22,696 nucleotides of DNA from Ophiobolus disseminans (lineage: Eukaryota; Ascomycota; Dothideomycetes; Pleosporales; Phaeosphaeriaceae), in assembly GCA_010093685.1 (NCBI GenBank), contig MU006241.1:777363-800058 (forward strand), given 5' to 3'. Position numbers and translations under genes: made by a program. Each line of letters starts with the position of its first letter. Position 1 is the stretch's first letter. The notes beneath the pieces are model-generated. The model ran no database searches and was not told the DNA's origin. It was given only the letters and a program-made list of their open reading frames with translations. Positions 11,222 to 19,373 of the stretch are shown piece after piece.

Positions 11222-11340
11222 GACTCTAGAAAAGAGAGATTAGCAAGGTATGCGCAGCGCTCTATAGTCCCTAGGACTGCATAAGCTTCATTGTATTTAT
11301 GCTAGCAATAGGTAGTGCAATATAAATGATATAAAAAAAA
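11222..11340 (+). mobile_element. 3' UTR and poly-A of the large LINE
   Basis: Bases 11222-11333 match 5711-5830 of LINE-B almost exactly and end in GATAT plus a short A run. The three differences (CCA/CTA, ATGA/ATAA, ATGT/ATAT) are all C-to-T or G-to-A changes at CpA in this copy. Confidence 0.88.
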
Positions 11341-11894
11341 CCCCAGTTTACTAGGAATATGCTGACTTCTTTAGCGTTAAAAGAGTTACGTTGAGCCGAA
11401 GACACTAGGGCTGTTAGGTGCTAAGAGAGGCTAAAGAACGCGACTAACAGAAACTCACCCTACAACAAGAGGATGAGCTTGTCCTCTATATAGAGGACTT
11501 AACAAGGCGAGGGCTACCACCTACGAGAGATATAGTGCGAAATTTTGCCTCTACAATAGCCTACGAGCGTGTTTCTAAGAGCTAGGCTACGCGTTTCTAC
11601 TATCGCTATAAGCACAACCTTATCCTTAAATAGAGCACTAGTATAGACGCTGTACGCTACGCGGCTGATTTATATTATAAGTATAACTTGTATTTTACCT
11701 ATATCTATAGCAAGATCAAAGAGTACAATATACAGCTAGAAAACAGCTACAATATAGATGAAAAGGGCTTTCTAATAGGCGTTATTAGACGCCCAAAATG
11801 ACTGTTCTCACGACGTTAATAGGAGAAAAAAGAGGTAACAGCAGCACTCTAGGATAGCAATAGAGAGTGGATAACAGTACTTGCAGTAGTCTGT

Positions 11895-11902
11895 AGTGAT
11901 AG
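11895..11902. repeat. Target-site duplication of palindromic MITE, left copy
   Basis: AGTGATAG here and GGTGATAG at 12279-12286 match in 7 of 8 bases, the mismatch being A/G. An 8-bp duplication is typical of hAT-type elements. The 384 added bases keep the pogo frame. Confidence 0.7.
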
Positions 11903-12278
11903 TAGGCTGGTAAATTGGGTCTCCACATCGGGTAGCTAAAACCACAATATCTCTACGAGTACCCAGCCGAATCAGACGACCTGTAGCCCCTTTTATAGTT
12001 CTAGTATAGGTGTATAATTTTGCTATATAACGTTTTATTATACGTCTAATACTGCAGAAGTTATTTAGGTACCCAAATCTGAAACACTGGGTCTCCACAT
12101 AAAACTCCGAACCTAAATAACTTCTGCAGTATTAGACGTATAATAAAACGTCATATAGCAAAATTATACACCTATACTAGAACTATAAAAGGGGCTACAG
12201 GTTGTCTGATTCGGCTGGGTACTCGTAGAGATATTGCGGTTTTAGCTACCCGATGTAGAGACCCAATTTACCAGCCTA
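11903..12278. mobile_element. Foldback MITE (168-bp inverted arms, 40-bp loop), probably hAT-type
   Basis: Left arm 11903-12070 and right arm 12111-12278 are reverse complements with about four mismatches, all transitions. The loop is 12071-12110. The ends read TAGGCTGG...CCAGCCTA, one C-to-T step from the CAGG-type hAT terminus. The loop repeats TGGGTCTCCACAT, also present in the left arm at 11916-11929, which suggests a rearranged or head-to-head origin. It has no coding capacity of its own; the open frame across it is a shadow. It sits inside the pogo transposase between ITVLAVVCSD and the LPPSVIY block. Confidence 0.85.
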
Positions 12279-13522
12279 GGTGATAGAACAACGTTGCCGC
12301 CTAGCGTAATCTACGCGTCTAAAAACTCAACTTTGCAGTCGTTATAGGTTGTTGATATTAAAGCTAGAAAGCACAACGTTTTTGTCACTTCAACCCTATC
12401 TAGATAGACAAATAACAACACTAGTTTAGCCTAGTTAGTGCAGGTATTTGACTGCTGTACTAAGAGGAAAGCGCGGCAAGGCAGAGCCTAGCATCTCCTT
12501 GTCCTTAATAGCTATAGCAGCTATGTAACAGACAACTTTATTGACTACTGTTTGAACTACTATATACTGCTTATTGTTCTGCCGCCTTACTCTACTTATA
12601 CGGTGCAACCGCTCGATGTTAGGTGCTTTAAGCCACTTGCTAGCGCCTACTCTAACGTCTTACTGTTCACACCTAACGCTCTCAAGGACTAGTCCTAATC
12701 AAGAAGAGTAACTTCTTCCTACTCTTCTAGAATGCCTAGGGTGAGGCCTTCAAGAAGGAGACGATTCTGCGCTCTTAGGCTGCTACTAGAGTTTAGCCTA
12801 TAGATAAAGAGAGAGTGCTAAGACGCTTTAAGAAAGACAACCTATGTAAAGCTTCACTAGTCAAATCAAGTAACTAGCGATACATAGAGCGCCTCCTATG
12901 CACTGCAGCTAATAGGACTTCAAATAAAGCTAAAACTCTTAGCTAACTCATCTATTATGTAGCTATCCAAAAGGAGCTCCTTGAAGACAAGAACAAGGGC
13001 TTAAGAGAGGCTCTTAGCACTAAAAAGAAGCACAACAAGAAGGGCAAAGTCCTTAACTTGCAACAGAGAGAGGAGTATTATAGTAGAGCTATAATATAGT
13101 TACCGCAAAAGCTAAGAGAAGCTTGTGCACGTAATAAGGTGAGAAAGGATAAGGAGGAGGCATTACTTATTCAGAAAGCAGTAGAAAAGGAGCGTATAGC
13201 TACTAAGAAAGCTCTCAAACACTAACAGGTGGAGCAGCGCAAGAAAGAGAGAGAAGAAATGGCAAAGAGAGCCTAAGTAGAGAAGGCTGAAAAGGCCACT
13301 AAACGCAAGCGCAAAAAGCAGGAGCAGAACTTAAAGAAACCTGTAAAACAACCCCAATTGGGCAAGCGCAAAGCCTTAGCTGCTCTGGCTCTAAAGGCTA
13401 AACGCGTGCGACAGTTTGGTGATGAAATGTTAGGTAATAGGTGGGTAGAGGCACTATCAGCGGCGCAGCCATCAGTGTCGCAGCGCGGCCGCGCTACAAA
13501 GCCGCGCAGGATTTTTGAGTAG

Positions 13523-13698
13523 TACAAGTTGTTTATTACTATCGTCAAATTGTTAGTACAAGAGATCTCGCAATAATAGCTATTACAGCTGTTATTCCAG
13601 CCTCCATTTTGTGGTTGTGATAATGATGTTCGGCGATCGTTACGCGCACGGGCACTGTAGCAATAAGCACTGCAGAGGTGGACTTGCTACACAGCATG
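13523..13698. other. Spacer after the pogo transposase
   Basis: After the likely pogo stop, about 175 bases contain clustered stops in all plus frames near 13570-13626 and no recognised motif. It could be the 3' untranslated part of the pogo element. Confidence 0.4.
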
Positions 13699-13845
13699 TG
13701 CAGCGAGGAATCAGGTAGCGAGGATTCAGGCAGCGAGGATTCAGGCAGCGAGGATTCAGGCAGCGAGGATTCAGGCAGCGAGGATTCAGGCAGCGAGGAT
13801 TCAGGCAGCGAGGATGCAGGCAGCGAGGATTCAGGCAGCGAGTAA
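13696..13845 (+). CDS. Possible 49-residue SEDSG-repeat ORF
   Basis: ATG at 13696 opens a frame that translates the minisatellite as (SEDSG)n and ends at TAA 13843-13845, just after the repeat. The frame is open further upstream from 13627. It differs from the final pogo frame, so it is not simply the transposase tail unless another indel exists. Acidic Ser-rich repeats of this kind occur at protein C-termini, so this may be a relic of a truncated gene. No promoter or start context decides it. Confidence 0.2.
   Translation: MCSEESGSEDSGSEDSGSEDSGSEDSGSEDSGSEDSGSEDAGSEDSGSE
13699..13842. repeat. 15-bp minisatellite, 9.6 copies (GGCAGCGAGGATTCA)
   Basis: Nine full 15-bp units plus a 9-base partial unit. 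The first two units and the eighth differ from the consensus by one to two bases; the others are identical. The period is a multiple of three, and one plus frame reads a repeated SEDSG pentapeptide. Confidence 0.95.
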
Positions 13846-13879
13846 TTGCTATACAGGGAGGTCTAACTTACATAATATA

Positions 13880-14003
13880 TCCAAGCCATTTATCAAGCTC
13901 CAATCCAAGCTACCAAAAAAGGCTTGTTAGGCTTAACAAGCCAAGCCTCATGACTCTAAAACAAGCCTCAAGCCAAGCCAAAGGCCACGGCTTGTTTGGC
14001 TTG
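13880..14003. repeat. Cluster of CAAGCC/GGCTTG repeats with hairpin potential
   Basis: CAAGCC-type motifs and their complements recur in both orientations (for example GGCTTG at 13921, CAAGCCAAGCC at 13937, CAAGCCTCAAGCCAAGCC at 13962 and GGCTTGTTTGGCTTG at 13989). Inverted pairs can fold. It may be the degraded end of a DNA transposon or MITE and marks the border between the repeat block and the gene island. Confidence 0.5.
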
Positions 14004-14749
14004 ATCGTTGGCATGTCTGCCGATGAGGTAGTCTCGCGGGTGCTTAGGCTCGTAGGCAGCGGCTACCATGCCTTTCGAAGTATGCTTCCCTTCTGGAAAC
14101 GTTCGAGTTGCAGACGTATCACTGACATGACAGAAGGAGCGTCTATGCGAACAAATGGTTGGGCAGTACCAAACATTGCCTCCAATGATGGTGTGGGTCA
14201 AGATCGAGTTACGCTCGACCTAATTCAAGAGCACAATTGTACCAGGACCCAGGTTTCCCATTTACTCATCGGGCAGTCTTGGTTGTCAACATGTACAAGA
14301 AGAGTTTGAATAATAAGTTTGTTGATTGATAAAGACTATCGAAGTGACCGAATATATATCCTCCTGTTACATAAGAAAGCTATCCTCATTGAGGCATAGA
14401 TGCTGACATCGATGTCAAGGCGGCCAGAATCTAGGGCGATCCCAGTGTACCTGGAAGTGAGAAGCATCTCCTCCGAAGAGCTAAGACTGAATCTCCTTGC
14501 AGGCATAGGTGGTAGCTAGCAGGGCAGAACCAACACATATTGCAAGAAACGGGAGGATATCGTATGGACGCTCAAGGAGGTAGAGCGTCCAGGTTGTTGT
14601 AGGAAAAGCAGAAGTCCGGGGGTATCGCAAAGTAGTCTAGAGGTATCATGAAGAGTATAGGCATGCTTCGAGAGTTGAATACCACCAAGGTGCAATTGTC
14701 GAATAGATCGTCATGAAGCAACGACATTGCGCGGTAGCGTTCGTGAAAG
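14004..14749. other. Intergenic / 3' flank of the zinc-finger gene
   Basis: About 750 bases without a convincing gene. Open frames here lack recognisable motifs and are short. Some of it is probably the 3' UTR of the minus-strand zinc-finger gene. RIP-type TAG enrichment is not obvious. Confidence 0.4.
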
Positions 14750-16096
14750 CTACTCGGTAATATCGGGCGGAGGGTGGTTGTGGGGAAATGGATTCTGCCC
14801 AAAACCCATATGAGAGCCAGGAGGACCATCCAAGGTAGTTCCAGGTAGTGGCATAGGGTCCCATCCTAGGTTGCCAGCCTGGTCACCCATTCCAGATATA
14901 AGGGAACCAAGATCGCTGAATTGTGGGACTGTTCCTGGTTCCCCTGAGTACGCGGGATTGGGGGGTTGAGTATACTGGTCGGCAAGTTTATACGCCCGTT
15001 GCATGAGTTCACGCACAGAATCGGGATATGGCTGTCCAGGTACATAACCCGGTAGGCTTGCACCTGCCTTTTGTAAATCAGACAACAGCTGCCTGTTAGC
15101 GTCCTTCCTTTTTAGTGCATTCCAAGAGAGGTATGTTGACAAAGCGGTTGAAGTGCCCGTCGAGTTCGCGAGGAACTGTAGCCATATGCTACTGAACTTG
15201 TCGTGCCAAAGCACGCTCCTGATAGCGGCATCATCAAGCCAATCAGCCTTGTTTTCCTGATATTTGGAGTGCTTGTGGCGGACATGAGCGGCAATAGCAC
15301 TGCAGCCTTGAAAAGCCGTGGCTGTGTAAAGGTCTCCTCCCAGGGATCCGGATAGCGGCGAGACGCAGTAGCCACAGCCAAAAAGGTGATCTCTAGACTC
15401 GGCACCGAACCATACTTGGATATGTTGTTCAAAGTGAGATTCAAACCATCCCAGCTTTTCGTACTTCTTATGGCAAATGGGGCAATGGAACTCCTTTTGC
15501 GGCTCCCCCTGAGTCGCAGGGTTGAGCCTCTTTTTTCTCTTCCGCTTTGGAGGGGCTCCTTGACTGGCGGGTGCTGATGCTGGGCGAGTAGCTTCTGCTG
15601 ATTGGCTGCGACTTGCGGAAGCTGTTGTGCCCCCATGTGGGCCTCGGGAGGATGACGAAGGCTGCAAGGATGCTTGATGTGGCTGAGGAGTTGGCGGCAG
15701 CTTATCGATAGGACAGCCTGCGTCTGCGGGCATGTTCACTCGCTGCGCTGCCTCAGACGAGCCAGATGCCTTCCGATTTCGAGTTGCTCGCGTGCCCTTG
15801 GGGTAGTTGTCTTGGAGCCAGTTGTCCACCCCGTACTCCTTCAGATACGAATGCAGCTTCTTGATCTCATCCGGTACGCTTTCGACCATGCCTTGTAGCT
15901 TGTGCACATCCTCGGGCTCGTCAAGCGAGGCGAAAGCCCTAACAGCCCCTTCGTTGAGGCCGCATGACTTGACAAGCTCCTTCAGGCGATTTGATGCTTG
16001 TACAGCTTCGCGGGTCTGGTTGGCCGTCGGTGGAGGTGCTGGGGGCGGTGCGGTTGTGGGAGCTTCCCCAAGATCGTCGGGGCCTGGTGTCGTCAT
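14750..16096 (-). CDS. C2H2 zinc-finger protein, 448 residues
   Basis: Intact single-exon frame from ATG (16094-16096) to TAG (14750-14752). The N-terminus is Pro/Thr/Ala-rich and disordered (residues 1-30). A conserved-looking helical region follows (about 35-105). After a Ser/Ala/Pro-rich linker comes a basic cluster PPKRKRKKR (about 178-188), a likely nuclear localisation signal. Residues about 204-224 form a canonical C2H2 finger (C-x2-C-x12-H-x3-H, FHCPICHKKY...HFEQH). About 20 residues on, CGYC with HVRHKH about 27 residues later looks like a second, atypical finger. The C-terminus is Pro/Gly-rich. The family is typical of fungal nuclear DNA-binding or regulatory proteins; target and orthologue are unknown. 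Codons and base composition are unlike the RIP-damaged flank, and I see no disruption. Confidence 0.85.
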   Translation of the reverse strand: MTTPGPDDLGEAPTTAPPPAPPPTANQTREAVQASNRLKELVKSCGLNEGAVRAFASLDEPEDVHKLQGMVESVPDEIKKLHSYLKEYGVDNWLQDNYPKGTRATRNRKASGSSEAAQRVNMPADAGCPIDKLPPTPQPHQASLQPSSSSRGPHGGTTASASRSQSAEATRPASAPASQGAPPKRKRKKRLNPATQGEPQKEFHCPICHKKYEKLGWFESHFEQHIQVWFGAESRDHLFGCGYCVSPLSGSLGGDLYTATAFQGCSAIAAHVRHKHSKYQENKADWLDDAAIRSVLWHDKFSSIWLQFLANSTGTSTALSTYLSWNALKRKDANRQLLSDLQKAGASLPGYVPGQPYPDSVRELMQRAYKLADQYTQPPNPAYSGEPGTVPQFSDLGSLISGMGDQAGNLGWDPMPLPGTTLDGPPGSHMGFGQNPFPHNHPPPDITE

Positions 16097-16173
16097 GCGA
16101 CTGCGGCTCTGGGAAGGAGCGAGTGTATGCTAATGCTGATGCGGAGGCGAGGGTAGGAGCGGCTCGGCCTACA

Positions 16174-16199
16174 CGCCGTGACCGCAAAGAGTCACGGCG
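16174..16199. promoter_or_regulatory. Perfect spaced inverted repeat 78 bp upstream of the zinc-finger start
   Basis: CGCCGTGAC, 8-base spacer, GTCACGGCG: nine perfectly paired bases per arm. It lies just upstream of, or within, the 5' UTR of the minus-strand zinc-finger gene, so it may be a dimeric transcription-factor site or an mRNA hairpin. No factor can be assigned from sequence alone. Confidence 0.45.
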
Positions 16200-17623
16200 C
16201 AGCGCTGGCGGCAGAAAGTGTGCACGAGCGCTCGTGAGAAGACTGATGCGATCAAGTCAATGGACGGTCCCGCATGGTCGTAGGACGAGGATGCTTACGA
16301 GAACAAGAACAAGAATAACACCAGGATCGGGAAGCGCAGTATGGGGAGGGGGTGGGCGGCCAAAGGCAGACCCGATGGGAGACGGTCGCCGGGGCTTGTG
16401 ATCGCTGGCGGGGAGCTGCTGCGATACGATGAGGCGCCCAAAACGAGCAGACAATGTTTCTCACGCCAAATAACGATGTAGGACAAGAAAGCAAGCAATG
16501 CGGGAATCTCGAGCAAGGAGAAATGGTATTAGCGAGCGCGGCGAGCTTTCTTAAGCTTTCTAGAGGTGCAAACACCGAAGACAGCACGAGCAAGGACAGT
16601 GACAATGCACCACGAGGGCGACCGACTCGGTGGACCAGGTGTGGCGGTGCGGATGGCCAATCGAGCCCCTTGCATGGGAACAGTCCCACTTTGTTTCTCC
16701 AAACTCGAGAAATAAATCTATTTCCGCCAGACTTTTCAGGCTCTTGGCGAACTTCAAATGGTCAAGCGGTGTATCTTCGAACAATTGGGTTACTCTGCCT
16801 ACTTTGCACTACGATACGTCATGTTACTGTGCAGCTAACACCCGATTCTCTTGCGTGTCTCTCTATGTTGTTGCGCATACAACATCATCGTTGAATGTCC
16901 TGCAATCGCGAAAGCGTGATCGCCGCCAAGGTGCAGGAGCTTGAGGCGGGTGGGAGAAGATGGAATGTGAATTCGCAGAGGGCCTCATGCTCGCGTAGAT
17001 ACTCTGACAAGATGTGGCACCCACATGGAGTTTCCACGCTTTCGTGCGCCCATCCATGCCTTCGGTAAGGCTGAGGAATAACACACTAATTTCTGCAGGG
17101 GTAGGTATGTTCCACGAATTTGTTCGCCTGTATACTCGGAAACGGCCACCGGTCCGTGGGTCACGGCGGGGCTGTTGACGGACGTAGGCTCCACATGTGC
17201 ACTCGACCACCAACGACAGACCCGAGATTTTGGTGCCTTTCAGCAGTTCCAATCAAGGCTTTCCAACTCTCGTCTTGCGCGCCGTGCAGGCAATCAGGAG
17301 AGCCACCATTCTCCGCTTCCTGGCAGTGTTGGGAGATCGAGACTCTCCATGGGCGGAGCCACAGGGCCCACCCGCCAGCGCAGGAACCCCTGTGCCTGAT
17401 GCATTCCTGGATCGCGGGGAACCGTCTTATGTACCTTGAGCAGCTGTGTCGACGGTACTGACCCGACCTTACTGTTGCTACATCCTGTATTCTAGCATAG
17501 TTTGCGCCGTTGAACAACTGGCTTCTCGCCGCACCTCACAGTCAAAGCATGCACTGTCTTGTTGCTGCGCGAAGTCCCACTTGCGCGGTGTCCACCGACG
17601 GCATCCGCCCCGCGCGCACGGTC

Positions 17624-17637
17624 CATACCTAGGTATG
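17624..17637. promoter_or_regulatory. 14-bp perfect palindrome CATACCTAGGTATG
   Basis: An uninterrupted palindrome in the divergent intergenic region, about 600 bp upstream of the 67-residue gene. It is consistent with a dimeric binding site. Function is inferred only from symmetry and position. Confidence 0.3.
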
Positions 17638-18234
17638 TGCTTCCAACGCTGTCAAAACTCGAGTTTGGCAGTTCCCAAGAACCAATTTGAATATATGCTG
17701 GCGCTTTTTAAAACTCGCATGTTTTCCCACATCGTCGGCACACAACTTGACTTCTGCACCGAAACCGACGTCACCGACATCATCGCGAAGACGTTATACC
17801 GCCTTTGGCCCTTCACAACGACGAAGCTAAACAGCAAATGCAACTGTACCTAAGCTTTTTGATACATGCACATGCTACTCTTCCATTGCCCCAATTGGCG
17901 CTAACCGCTGTTCTGTGGAGAGATTCCCTTCCAAATCTCAAACTTCTTCGAATTCCAACCTACACATCCCCGACTTGTCCGATGGCATCCTCAGGTTCTC
18001 ACGAAACATTTCCCCAACCTCAAAATAACTCCAATTTGCCCTAGCATACACGTCACCGCCCTGATTTCCACCTACAGTCCTCATGTGAATAAAGGCCGTC
18101 GTCGTCGTCCGATCTCCCCCCTCTCACCAACCCACTCCATCTCAAGTCTTGACAGACGAATACCCACCATCTGCCGCCAATCCAGACTTCTCTCTACCAC
18201 AACACACATCGCGCCAACCAGTCCACCGCCCACA

Positions 18235-18493
18235 ATGACCATTTACTCCCACGTCGCAGCCAAAGCGGCTGGAGCCACCGGCTGGCACCCAGAAGGCGAC
18301 TTCTGGCTCGCGCTGGCCCTCGGTCTTGTCGGCAGCGGCTTGACTGCTTATTCCGTCTACATGCAGAGGCAGACGCTCAAAGCCATCGAAAAACAGAACA
18401 ACAATGGTACGTCATCCGAGATCGAGGGCGATGGTGACGGAGCCGAGCTGACGTAACGCAGATGTCGAAATGGGGAAAGTCGTGAAGAAGTAG
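18235..18493 (+). CDS. Small single-pass membrane protein, 67 residues, two exons (18235-18406, 18462-18493)
   Basis: ATG at 18235 in a good context (CACAATGACC), after a C/T-rich leader. Exon 1 encodes 57 codons plus one base; exon 2 completes Asp and adds VEMGKVVKK before TAG. The 55-bp intron (18407-18461) has donor GTACGT, branch sequence GCTGAC and acceptor CAG, all near-ideal for filamentous fungi. Residues about 22-43 (DFWLALALGLVGSGLTAYSVYM) form one hydrophobic helix, followed by a basic/polar tail (QRQTLKAIEKQ). The short N-terminus and tail suggest a mitochondrial or endomembrane anchor protein, but I do not recognise the family. Reading through the intron would add a spurious acidic tail. 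Confidence 0.75.
18407..18461 (+). other. Spliceosomal intron of the 67-residue gene
   Basis: 55 bp: GTACGT donor, GCTGAC branch site 11 bases before the acceptor, ACGCAG acceptor. Removing it joins AAT-G to AT-GTC in frame and gives a short basic C-terminus. Confidence 0.8.
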
Positions 18494-18803
18494 TCGATGG
18501 GGAGATGGGCGCATCGTTGGTAACCGGGGCGATGAGTGGGTGCATCCGATAGTCGTTATATTTATTAGACTGCTACTTGCTACTTAGAAGCCACGGTTAA
18601 ACCAATCTTGGACAAGCTTGAGTGCCGTAATAGAAATTTTCATAGGAGTGAGGTAGTCACTTTGTTAGAAGAGGTGCCGACTGAAACACTCAGTAGGATA
18701 GAAGAGCAAATTCGCGGACATTTGACCATCTTCATTGGAGTACCCCGGTTCCGCGTTCTCGCATTGCATGACCCATTGTCTTCGCATAGCCTGCTTATTG
18801 TTC
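18494..18803. other. Intergenic between convergent genes
   Basis: About 310 bases holding the presumed 3' UTRs of the 67-residue gene and the minus-strand membrane-protein locus. No gene is seen. Confidence 0.4.
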
Positions 18804-19373
18804 CTACCCGCTCCAGTCTTCTTCCTCCTCCTCCTCCTCCTCCTCCTCCTCCTCAGAATCGCTGTCGTCACCTTCTGTGCGGTCCGCAATGGCTTTGTAC
18901 CACGCGTCATGCGGTTGAAGGGGGCGCCAGGCGGGGCGGCGTTCATCTGCAACGCCGACGCGATTGCGTTCAGGTCCGGCATTCACACTAGGCGTCGGTA
19001 ATGTAGGACGGTCATGACCTCCGTATGGGGCGTGTATGTGTCCGACTGGACTGCGCGGATGCAATACATTTTAGCAGGCACGTCCATACACAGTTCAGTA
19101 GATACGAAGGACACGTACCGGTGAAGAAGCGGTGCTTAATAGAGTTGCCGATAATTAGAAACACTGCGAAGCTTGCGTTCGGCCAAACGCCAGCACTGCG
19201 TTCCTGACGGATGTTGCCCCAGAGAGACAGTAGAGACGCGCCGCAAAAGACAACCACAGCACCATCCACCAGCCCCAACGCTAGGCGCTTCACATTGAGC
19301 GGAAGTCCCCTCTTAGACCCTCCCGCGGTCTGCACGAATCGTCCACGCCGTCCTCAGTGTTCTGAGCGAGCAT
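18804..19373 (-). pseudogene. Putative two-exon membrane-protein locus with acidic tail; 5' end unresolved
   Basis: Minus frame 19335-19119 encodes a hydrophobic segment (LALGLVDGAVVVFCGASLL) and a second one (SFAVFLIIGNSI), then KHRFFT, and meets a donor GTACGT at 19118. Splicing to the acceptor CAG at 19046 gives exon 2 19045-18804. This reads GHIHAPYGGHDRP..., then DERRPAWRPLQPHDAWYKA and a run of Glu (EGDDSDSEEE...) ending DWSG-stop. A competing acceptor five bases upstream (19051) instead gives a short end with TGA at 18983-18985. Exon 1 has no in-frame ATG: an upstream TGA closes the frame, while ATG at 19373 (MLAQNTEDGVDDS) is one frame off. Either another intron, a frameshift (pseudogene) or an assembly indel lies near 19330. 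Family not recognised. Confidence 0.4.
18822..18855. repeat. CTC/GAG trinucleotide microsatellite
   Basis: About eleven uninterrupted CTC units (TCC phase). On the minus strand, in the second exon frame of the locus above, it encodes a run of Glu residues. Confidence 0.85.

Larger units (their letters stand above)
11341..13522 (+). pseudogene. pogo/Fot1-like transposase gene, disrupted
   Basis: From about 11442 the frame gives QKLTLQQEDELVLYIEDL, RRGLPPTR and a CENP-B/Tc5-type helix-turn-helix stretch, then NIDEKGFLIG (about 11752-11783), the first catalytic Asp block of pogo/Fot1 DDE transposases. After the MITE come LPPSVIYASKN (about 12294), LLVLNSYSSYVTDNFIDYC (about 12500-12555; LDGHxSH expected, so the second Asp is Asn) and PPYSTYTVQPLDVRCF (about 12580-12630, third Asp kept). 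A one-base frameshift near 12658-12664 moves the frame; FFLLF-stop-NA-stop-GEAFKKE and a Lys/Arg/Glu-rich coiled-coil tail then run to TAG at 13520-13522. Damage therefore includes RIP stops, one indel and a MITE. Terminal inverted repeats were not identified, so element ends and start codon are unknown. Confidence 0.8.
16097..18234. other. Divergent intergenic region, 2.1 kb
   Basis: Lies between the zinc-finger gene (minus) and the small membrane-protein gene (plus). Several short open frames overlap each other on both strands, none with recognisable motifs. It is expected to hold both promoters and 5' UTRs. Two exact palindromes (16174-16199 and 17624-17637) are listed separately. I see no transposon remnant or tRNA here. 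Confidence 0.5.

Noticed and set aside
10596..11243. 215-residue frame consisting mostly of X
   Set aside because: Produced by translating the run of N.
11808..12098. 96-residue minus-strand open frame
   Set aside because: It lies across the arm and loop of the palindromic MITE and the pogo transposase; the translation has no recognisable motif and is explained by the inverted repeat.
13273..13548. 91-residue minus-strand open frame
   Set aside because: Shadow of the Lys/Arg-rich C-terminal tail of the pogo transposase on the plus strand.
13950..14309. 119-residue plus-strand open frame starting in the CAAGCC cluster
   Set aside because: The start lies in low-complexity repeat sequence and no motif or coding context is seen.
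14866..15636. Other open frames on both strands overlapping the zinc-finger gene
   Set aside because: They are frame shadows of the intact 448-residue C2H2 gene, which has clear domain structure.
16252..17853. Many overlapping 60-146-residue open frames on both strands
   Set aside because: Mutually overlapping, without domains, membrane segments with sense, or splice structure; treated as intergenic.
18608..18991. Plus-strand frame with a poly-Pro run and minus-strand frame with a poly-Arg run
   Set aside because: Both are alternative readings of the CTC/GAG microsatellite; the poly-Glu frame fits better with the preceding exon.
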